From Clostridia bacterium (lineage in GTDB: Bacteria > Bacillota > Clostridia > Oscillospirales > CAG-272): a stretch of DNA of 11,180 nt. Location: NCBI GenBank assembly GCA_900753285.1, contig CAADYN010000154.1, positions 1-11,180 of the forward strand, in the 5' to 3' direction. This document shows, in pieces, positions 6,283 to 11,180 of the stretch. The notes under the pieces are model-generated. The model ran no database searches. It worked only from the letters and a program-made list of their open reading frames with translations, and was not told the origin of the DNA. Within the stretch, counting starts at the first letter, position 1. Every line of letters starts with the position of its first letter. The position numbers were made by a program, and so were the translations under genes.

Positions 6283-7167
6283 ATGGCAACTGTAGAAGTA
6301 AAAAATTTATCATACACATACGGAAAAAAGACGAGCACTCCGAACAAGGCGCTTGACAACGTTTCGTTTAAAATAGACGGAGGTATCACGGGACTTATCG
6401 GACATACGGGAAGCGGAAAGTCAACGCTCGTGCAGATGCTGAACGGTCTTCTCACTCCCGATGAAGGCGAAGTCATTTTGGACGGCGTGAACATCTGGGC
6501 GGAGCCGAAGAAGATACGCGAGATAAGGTTCAAAGCCGGACTTGTCATGCAGTACCCCGAATATCAGCTTTTCGCGGAGACTGTGCGTGAGGACATCGAG
6601 TTCGGTCCGCGCAACATGGGTCTTGACGGGGATGAGCTGAAGTCCACTGTCGAGCGTGCGGCTGCGTTTTCGGGACTGTCCCCGGAGCTTCTCGACAAAT
6701 CCCCCTTTGAGCTGTCGGGAGGGCAGAAAAGACGCGCGGCTCTTGCGGGAGTAATCGCTATGAACCCGAAGATACTAATCCTTGACGAACCGGCGGCAGG
6801 ACTTGACCCGGCAGGACGGCGCGATATTCTCGGCGGAATTAAAAAATACTCTCGTGAGTCGGGAACCACCGTCATCATAGTCAGCCACAGCATGGAGGAC
6901 ATGGCACTGTACTGCGACAGCATCATTGTAATGTCTGACTCAAAGATACTCATGCATAAGCCGTGCGCCGAAGTCTTCTCGGAATACAGGGAGCTTGTCG
7001 CGATAGGGCTTGACGTGCCGCAGATAACGCGCGTTGCCTCGGCTCTCGCGGAAAACGGCATCGACATAGGACGCGACGTTTACACTGTCAACTGGGCGGC
7101 GGAAAAGCTCGGCGAATATATCGCGTCAGGCAAAACACCGCCGGAATCGGAAGAAAAATACGTTTAA
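6283..7167 (+). CDS. ecfA2: Energy-coupling factor transporter ATPase EcfA2
   Basis: The second ECF ATPase, 294 residues, a paralogue of the preceding protein and its heterodimer partner. Motifs are Walker A GHTGSGKST (40-48), Q-loop in MQYPEYQLF (Q90), signature LSGGQKRR (144-151), Walker B ILILDEP (164-170) with AAGLDP, and H-switch SHSM (H202). The C-terminal GLDVPQITRVASAL (242-255) repeats the tail seen in EcfA1. The wording MQYPEYQLF and DEPAAGLDP, against QNPDNQ and DESTAMLDP in the upstream gene, is what separates EcfA2 from EcfA1. GGAG sits 6 nt before the ATG. It lies between ecfA1 and ecfT in the standard Firmicutes order. Confidence 0.95.
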   Translation: MATVEVKNLSYTYGKKTSTPNKALDNVSFKIDGGITGLIGHTGSGKSTLVQMLNGLLTPDEGEVILDGVNIWAEPKKIREIRFKAGLVMQYPEYQLFAETVREDIEFGPRNMGLDGDELKSTVERAAAFSGLSPELLDKSPFELSGGQKRRAALAGVIAMNPKILILDEPAAGLDPAGRRDILGGIKKYSRESGTTVIIVSHSMEDMALYCDSIIVMSDSKILMHKPCAEVFSEYRELVAIGLDVPQITRVASALAENGIDIGRDVYTVNWAAEKLGEYIASGKTPPESEEKYV

Positions 7168-7181
7168 AACAGGAATATAAA

Positions 7182-8009
7182 ATGAAATCAGATATAACCT
7201 TCGGGCAATACTGCGAGGGAAACTCCGTCATTCACCGCCTTGACCCGCGCTGGAAGATAGTCGTCTCCCTCATGTATATCGCAATAATTTTTATGGCAAA
7301 ATCTGTCGGCGCGTTTGTGCTTCTTCTTGCCGCGTCGGTGTTTTTTGTGGTACAGACCGAGTTGTCCCCGTCCCTTATCTTAAATTCAATCAAGCCGCTT
7401 CTCTATATTATCATATTCACGGCGGTCATAAACATCTTCTGGATGACGGGCGACACGCTGCTGTTTGAGATAGGGTTTATTCACGTTTATCTTGAAGGCA
7501 TAATCAACGCCGTGATGATAGTGCTGCGAATAGTGCTGCTCATTGTCGCGACCTCGGTTTTCCTCACATACACGACGACTCCGCTTGCACTGACGGACGC
7601 ACTCGAGCAGCTTCTTGCCCCACTCGCAAAGATTCACGTTCCCGTACACGAGTTTTCCATGATGATGACAATCGCGCTCAGATTTATCCCGACGCTTATC
7701 GACGAGACGCAGAAGATTATAGCCGCTCAGACAGCAAGAGGCGCGGACTTCTCAACGGGAGGTATCGTGAAGCGTGCGAAGGCTCTCATTCCGATACTTA
7801 TCCCCCTGTTCATCTCGGCATTCAGACGCGCGGACGAGCTTGCCACCGCAATGGAGTGCAGATGCTACACCGGCGGAGAGGGCAGAACCAGAATGAACCG
7901 ACTGCGCTCATCCTACCTCGACTACGTTTACTTTGCCGCTATGATAGCACTCGGCGCGGGAGTTGTGCTTATGAATAAGTTCCTTCCGATATATTTAATG
8001 ACGATGTGA
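7182..8009 (+). CDS. ecfT: Energy-coupling factor transporter transmembrane protein EcfT
   Basis: EcfT is the membrane scaffold that joins the EcfA1-EcfA2 ATPase pair to the substrate-binding protein. The 275-residue protein has the N-terminal HRLDPRWKI signature (residues 18-26). It has about five to six membrane segments (near 27-40, 42-58, 70-88, 105-130, 200-214, 250-272) and two cytoplasmic coupling motifs. The first is AAQTARGADF (181-190), with the canonical Ala-Arg-Gly. The second is AMECRCYTGGEGRT (223-236), where the common AMEARGY reads ECRCY. From memory, the Cys forms are widespread in clostridial EcfT, so I do not take this as loss of function. AGGA lies 7 nt before the ATG. Its stop codon is separated from the truA ATG by a single base. 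Confidence 0.95.
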   Translation: MKSDITFGQYCEGNSVIHRLDPRWKIVVSLMYIAIIFMAKSVGAFVLLLAASVFFVVQTELSPSLILNSIKPLLYIIIFTAVINIFWMTGDTLLFEIGFIHVYLEGIINAVMIVLRIVLLIVATSVFLTYTTTPLALTDALEQLLAPLAKIHVPVHEFSMMMTIALRFIPTLIDETQKIIAAQTARGADFSTGGIVKRAKALIPILIPLFISAFRRADELATAMECRCYTGGEGRTRMNRLRSSYLDYVYFAAMIALGAGVVLMNKFLPIYLMTM

Positions 8010-8010
8010 C

Positions 8011-8793
8011 ATGAAGCGTGTACTGAAAATAAAGTATAACGGCGCGGACTTTGCGGGATATCAGTTTCAGCCGGATAAGCGGACGGTGCAGGGAACGTTA
8101 ACCTCTTCCCTCTCGAAGGCTCTCGGATTTGAAGTAAAGGTCACAGGCTGCTCACGAACAGACGCGGGAGTTCACGCCGAGGGATTTGTCTGCACCGTCG
8201 AGCCGAAAAACGAATGCGATACCATTGACATTCCCGTCGGAAAGCTGCACCGTGTGGCGAGAAGATTTCTTCCCTGCGACATCGGAATAGCGGGGGAGAG
8301 CGTTGCGGGAGACGACTTTCATCCTCGTTACTCGGTTGTGAGAAAGACGTACGAATACAAAATGTACGACTCTCCCGCGTATGATCCGTTCCTCGCCTCT
8401 CTCGCGTGGCAGCTGAAAAAGCCGCTTCCCGAGGACGGAATTGACATGATGAACTCCTGCGGAAAAGCTCTTGTGGGAAAGCATGACTTCACCTCGTTCA
8501 TGGCGGCAGGCTCGAGAATAACGGACGCGGTTCGCGAGATATATTCCCTCTCGGTAAGGCGGGAGCGGGACATGACGGTGCTCAGCGTGACGGCGGACGG
8601 GTTCTTATATAATATGGTAAGAATAATCACGGGAACGCTGACCGACGCGGCATACGGACTGTATACTGCACACGACATAGCAGACGTTCTCGAAGCGAAG
8701 GACAGAACAAAGGCAGGAAAAACCGCACCTTCCGACGGACTTTACCTGACAGAGGTGGAATATCCCGAAAAATTCGACTGGAAAGCAGATTGA
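8011..8793 (+). CDS. truA: tRNA pseudouridine(38-40) synthase TruA
   Basis: TruA converts uridines 38, 39 and 40 in the anticodon stem-loop of many tRNAs to pseudouridine. The 260-residue length is usual. Motifs are KYNGADFAGYQFQP (8-21), the catalytic aspartate D51 in GCSRTDAGVHA (46-56), FHPRYSVVRKTYEY (103-116), GKHDFTSF (156-163), GFLYNMVRIITGTL (197-210) and AGKTAPSDGLYL (235-246). The ATG is 1 nt after the ecfT stop and no ribosome site of its own is visible, so translation is probably coupled to ecfT. The ecfA1-ecfA2-ecfT-truA order is a long-known conserved arrangement in Firmicutes. There it usually sits behind ribosomal protein genes, which are absent here. Confidence 0.97.
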   Translation: MKRVLKIKYNGADFAGYQFQPDKRTVQGTLTSSLSKALGFEVKVTGCSRTDAGVHAEGFVCTVEPKNECDTIDIPVGKLHRVARRFLPCDIGIAGESVAGDDFHPRYSVVRKTYEYKMYDSPAYDPFLASLAWQLKKPLPEDGIDMMNSCGKALVGKHDFTSFMAAGSRITDAVREIYSLSVRRERDMTVLSVTADGFLYNMVRIITGTLTDAAYGLYTAHDIADVLEAKDRTKAGKTAPSDGLYLTEVEYPEKFDWKAD

Positions 8794-8806
8794 TACGGGG
8801 GTAAAA

Positions 8807-10015
8807 ATGGGCAAGGAAAGCTCCAATGAAAAAATTCCCGTTCTTGACGGAATGGAGCCGCGGGTCAACCGATATTACTTGAAGGTTTCCCGAAAATACA
8901 TGGCGGCGGGCATAGCTTTGATGCTCACCCTCATCGGCTATATTATATTCGTAATGCTTTTTCTCGGGCAGTACGTTACCTATGACAACTTAAAATTCCT
9001 CGTCCGTGATATGAGCGCGCTCTCAATCCCGGGCAGCGGAGAATACTCGAGTATCGTCTACAACGGAAGCGACGAACTTGTGACATCTTCCTTCCGCGGA
9101 GGTACTGCCATATGCACCGTTGACTCGTATCTCTACTACGACTCGGGCGGCGGACTTCTCGTTGAGGATTCGTGCCAATACACCTCCCCCGACATGGTGA
9201 CGAGCGGAAAATATCTCCTGCTCTACGACGTCGGCGGCACGGGATATTCTGTCTACAATCAGCTCACAAGAATAATAGAGCGCACCTCGTCACAGCCCAT
9301 CGTTACGGGAGACATATCCGACGACGGCTCTCTTCTCCTTGTGACCCGCTCGCGTGAGACAAAATACGTGGTGGAGCTGTACAACGCGGCGTTCAACAAA
9401 TCCATGAGCATTTATAAAGAAAACTACGTCCTCGGCGCGGCTCTCTCTCCCGATGGGGAATATATTGTGATAGCTTCGGGAGTTCCGGCGGACACCGACC
9501 TCGGATGTGAGATATCCATTATCAAAAGAGGCTCGGACACTCCGCTGTACACCTCGTCATACACTCACACAATGCCGCTTGAGATACAGGCTTTTGACGA
9601 CGGATTCATACTGCTGTGCGACAACGGACTGTACTTCTTTAACTACAGCGGCGGCATAACCTCGTCCTACAGCTTCACGGGAATGAATCTCCGCTATGCT
9701 GACATAACAAAATCCGGCGCAGTCGTAGTCGGCAGTGTGAATGCCCTCGGAAGCGAAAACAAATGCGCGGTATTTGATTCGACCGGAGAAAACGTGTACA
9801 GCGCGGTGCTTGACATGAGAATATCGGGCGCATACGGCTCGGTGAACTATGACGACTCTCTCGCGTACCTCACCGCCGCCGACAGAGTGATTAAAATACA
9901 CCCGGACGGAACGGCAGAGGAATACACACCGGAGACAGAGGTGCTTACCGTAGTACCGCTGAACAAGGGCGCGCTTCTGTGCTCACGTTCGTCCGCGGCT
10001 CCGGCATTTAACTGA
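8807..10015 (+). CDS. DUF5711-like membrane-anchored beta-propeller protein, function unknown
   Basis: A 402-residue protein that I recognise only as resembling the DUF5711 family of Clostridia; no function is established. A short cytoplasmic N-terminus (1-31, with basic KVSRKYM) precedes one membrane helix (about 32-54, AAGIALMLTLIGYIIFVMLF). The remaining ~345 residues should lie outside the cell. They are rich in Ser, Tyr, Gly and Asp and contain repeated strand-turn units of WD/PQQ-like propeller type: DISDDGSLLLVT (169-180), AALSPDGEYIVIAS (211-224), DITKSGAVVVGS (299-310), NYDDSLAYLTAAD (347-359). There is no catalytic motif, signal-peptidase site or wall anchor. The start has GGGGGT upstream. 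It is 13 nt after truA and 39 nt before a CvpA-family gene, so it is probably cotranscribed. A sensor, scaffold or envelope-assembly role is possible but is inference. Confidence 0.8.
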   Translation: MGKESSNEKIPVLDGMEPRVNRYYLKVSRKYMAAGIALMLTLIGYIIFVMLFLGQYVTYDNLKFLVRDMSALSIPGSGEYSSIVYNGSDELVTSSFRGGTAICTVDSYLYYDSGGGLLVEDSCQYTSPDMVTSGKYLLLYDVGGTGYSVYNQLTRIIERTSSQPIVTGDISDDGSLLLVTRSRETKYVVELYNAAFNKSMSIYKENYVLGAALSPDGEYIVIASGVPADTDLGCEISIIKRGSDTPLYTSSYTHTMPLEIQAFDDGFILLCDNGLYFFNYSGGITSSYSFTGMNLRYADITKSGAVVVGSVNALGSENKCAVFDSTGENVYSAVLDMRISGAYGSVNYDDSLAYLTAADRVIKIHPDGTAEEYTPETEVLTVVPLNKGALLCSRSSAAPAFN

Positions 10016-10054
10016 AAAAATGACAACTGTAAATAAACAGGAGGGATACACAAA

Positions 10055-10786
10055 ATGAGTTTAGCAATCGATGCGATAATATTGCTCTCCGCCGTGATAA
10101 TAATATGGCGCGGAGCGGGAAGAGGACTGGTCAAATCCATGATGGGACTTGTGACGTCGGTGGTGTCGTTCATCGTGGCATACGCGTATACGCCCGTGCT
10201 CGCCGACATAGTCAGAGACAAGTATCTCTCCGAACCTATAACAAACGGCATATTTGAAACGCTGAAATCCCTTGCATTCGATACGAACACGGATCTTTAC
10301 AACCTCGACAGACTTGCCGTGGATATGCCCGAGCCGTTTACTTCCATACTCGAAAGGTATAACGTCAACATTACTACCTTCACCGAGAAGATAAAGGGAA
10401 TCACAGGCTGCGGAGAAAACACCGTCCGTGCGTTTGCGGAAGAGATAGCAAAGCCGACCTCGCAGATAATCGCAAACTGCGCTTCGTTTATCGTAATCTT
10501 CCTCGCCGCATTCATTGTGCTTTCACTTCTGACGGCGGTTTTGAACCTCATTTTCAAGCTTCCTGTGCTGAGTCAGGCAAATTCCGTCCTCGGTATGGCT
10601 TTCGGTGCGGTTGAAGCTGTGCTGTTTGCATTTGTGCTTGCGACGGTGCTTGCGTCTCTCGTGTCCTCCCTCGGTTCAATCGACCCCTCCCTCTTCGGCA
10701 AAGACGTAGTTGAGGACACAAGAATATGCCGATATCTGATAGCGCACAACCCGATAAAAGAGATAAGTTCTATAATTAATTGGTAA
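10055..10786 (+). CDS. CvpA-family integral membrane protein
   Basis: A 243-residue membrane protein resembling the CvpA (colicin V production) family. Members are inner-membrane proteins, linked in Proteobacteria to colicin V production and envelope stress; their biochemical role is unclear. Four hydrophobic stretches are seen (about 3-17, 28-50, 137-165, 178-205), with family features WRGAGRGLVKSMMGL (18-32) in the first pair and NSVLGMAFGAVEAVL (176-190) in the last. Between them lies a soluble insert of about 85 residues (52-136), longer than in the short CvpA proteins of ~165 residues, as is common in Clostridia. The AGGAGGG at 10039-10045, 9 nt before the ATG, is the strongest ribosome site in the run. 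That suggests higher or independent translation. It lies between the DUF5711-like and Clp ATPase genes. Confidence 0.82.
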   Translation: MSLAIDAIILLSAVIIIWRGAGRGLVKSMMGLVTSVVSFIVAYAYTPVLADIVRDKYLSEPITNGIFETLKSLAFDTNTDLYNLDRLAVDMPEPFTSILERYNVNITTFTEKIKGITGCGENTVRAFAEEIAKPTSQIIANCASFIVIFLAAFIVLSLLTAVLNLIFKLPVLSQANSVLGMAFGAVEAVLFAFVLATVLASLVSSLGSIDPSLFGKDVVEDTRICRYLIAHNPIKEISSIINW

Positions 10787-10801
10787 TATAAGGTAAAATA
10801 T

Positions 10802-11180
10802 ATGATAATGTGTTCAAGATGCCACAAAAGAGCGGCAGTAATATTTCTGCATAATCCTCAAATGGGCGACAAACCCGAGGGATTCTGCGTAAAATGCGCA
10901 CGAGAGCTTGGAATAAAGCCGGTCGACGACATCATAGCTCAGTCAGGGCTTGACGACGACACAATAGAGCGACTCAACAGCGATGTTCAGGAGCTTATAG
11001 ACAACGGCGAGATAAACCCCGGCGAAACAAGCAGTGCGGCTCCCCTGTTCAACTTCTCAAAGCTCATGGGCGACGCGGCGAGAAAATCCGAGGAGAAAGC
11101 CAAAAAGCGCGAAAAAAACGATAAAAACACAGACAAGGACGTGAAGGAGTACAAGTTCCTCTCAGGCTACACGACGAACC
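10802..11180 (+). CDS. Clp-family AAA+ ATPase with N-terminal zinc-finger segment, 3' end cut by window
   Basis: Only the first 126 codons are present. The N-terminus has a four-cysteine zinc-binding pattern, CSRC (C4, C7) and CVKC (C29, C32), like the McsA-type zinc finger. KPVDDIIAQSGL (39-50) follows, then a long Lys/Glu-rich charged linker (92-116, AARKSEEKAKKREKN...), and the frame runs off at EYKFLSGYTTN. In clostridial Clp ATPases that I recall, this layout leads into the first AAA+ module (FLxxYxxNLT, then the Walker A loop). I therefore infer a ClpC-like unfoldase in which the usual ClpN repeats are replaced by a zinc finger; no ATPase motif is visible to prove it. The ATG at 10802 has AAGG 8 nt upstream; an in-frame ATG at 10808 is the alternative. 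It is 15 nt after the CvpA-family gene. Confidence 0.68.
   Translation, partial: MIMCSRCHKRAAVIFLHNPQMGDKPEGFCVKCARELGIKPVDDIIAQSGLDDDTIERLNSDVQELIDNGEINPGETSSAAPLFNFSKLMGDAARKSEEKAKKREKNDKNTDKDVKEYKFLSGYTTN

Noticed and set aside
1..11180. Search for CRISPR arrays, insertion sequences, phage genes, tRNA or rRNA
   Set aside because: No spaced direct repeats, transposase or integrase motifs, or RNA gene hallmarks were seen. Apart from mazF the gene content looks like ordinary chromosomal genes.

Overview
The window looks like chromosomal core DNA from a Gram-positive anaerobe of the class Clostridia, probably near the Ruminococcaceae/Oscillospirales. This placement is inferred from four things: a clostridial-type MurD, an ecfA1-ecfA2-ecfT-truA order, a DUF5711-like protein next to a CvpA-family protein, and a Clp ATPase with an N-terminal zinc-finger segment. 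Promoters of the TTGACA-17-TATAAT type and AGGAGG-like ribosome binding sites fit the same picture. No phage, transposon, CRISPR, rRNA or tRNA feature was seen.

Layout. Positions 1-1023 (minus strand) hold the first 341 codons of murD (peptidoglycan precursor synthesis), with its promoter at 1080-1108. Divergent from it, mazF (1297-1647) encodes an mRNA-cutting toxin with no recognisable antitoxin gene beside it. A TauE/SafE-type (TSUP) permease follows at 1848-2597, with a strong promoter overlapped by a palindrome. It converges on an EamA/DMT-family permease (2654-3562, minus), and the two share a bidirectional terminator. The EamA gene has a consensus promoter and a leader of about 100 nt containing a hairpin.

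From 3823 rightward everything reads on the plus strand, apparently as one long operon driven by a fully consensus promoter. The order is ruvC (Holliday junction resolvase), an RlmI-like SAM methyltransferase, ecfA1, ecfA2, ecfT (the shared energising module of ECF vitamin/metal transporters), truA (tRNA pseudouridine synthase), a membrane-anchored DUF5711-like beta-propeller protein, a CvpA-family membrane protein, and the N-terminus of a Clp-family ATPase cut by the window edge. Gaps between these genes are 1-39 nt and no terminator is visible between them.

What the genes do together: the right-hand operon is housekeeping (recombination, RNA modification, micronutrient uptake, envelope and protein quality control). 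The left side is a set of separately promoted genes. I found no convincing new multi-gene system. The points most worth a second look are regulatory: the palindrome over the TSUP promoter, the two competing hairpins in the EamA leader, and the orphan mazF with a perfect but unused Shine-Dalgarno site and a tiny leader frame overlapping its start codon.
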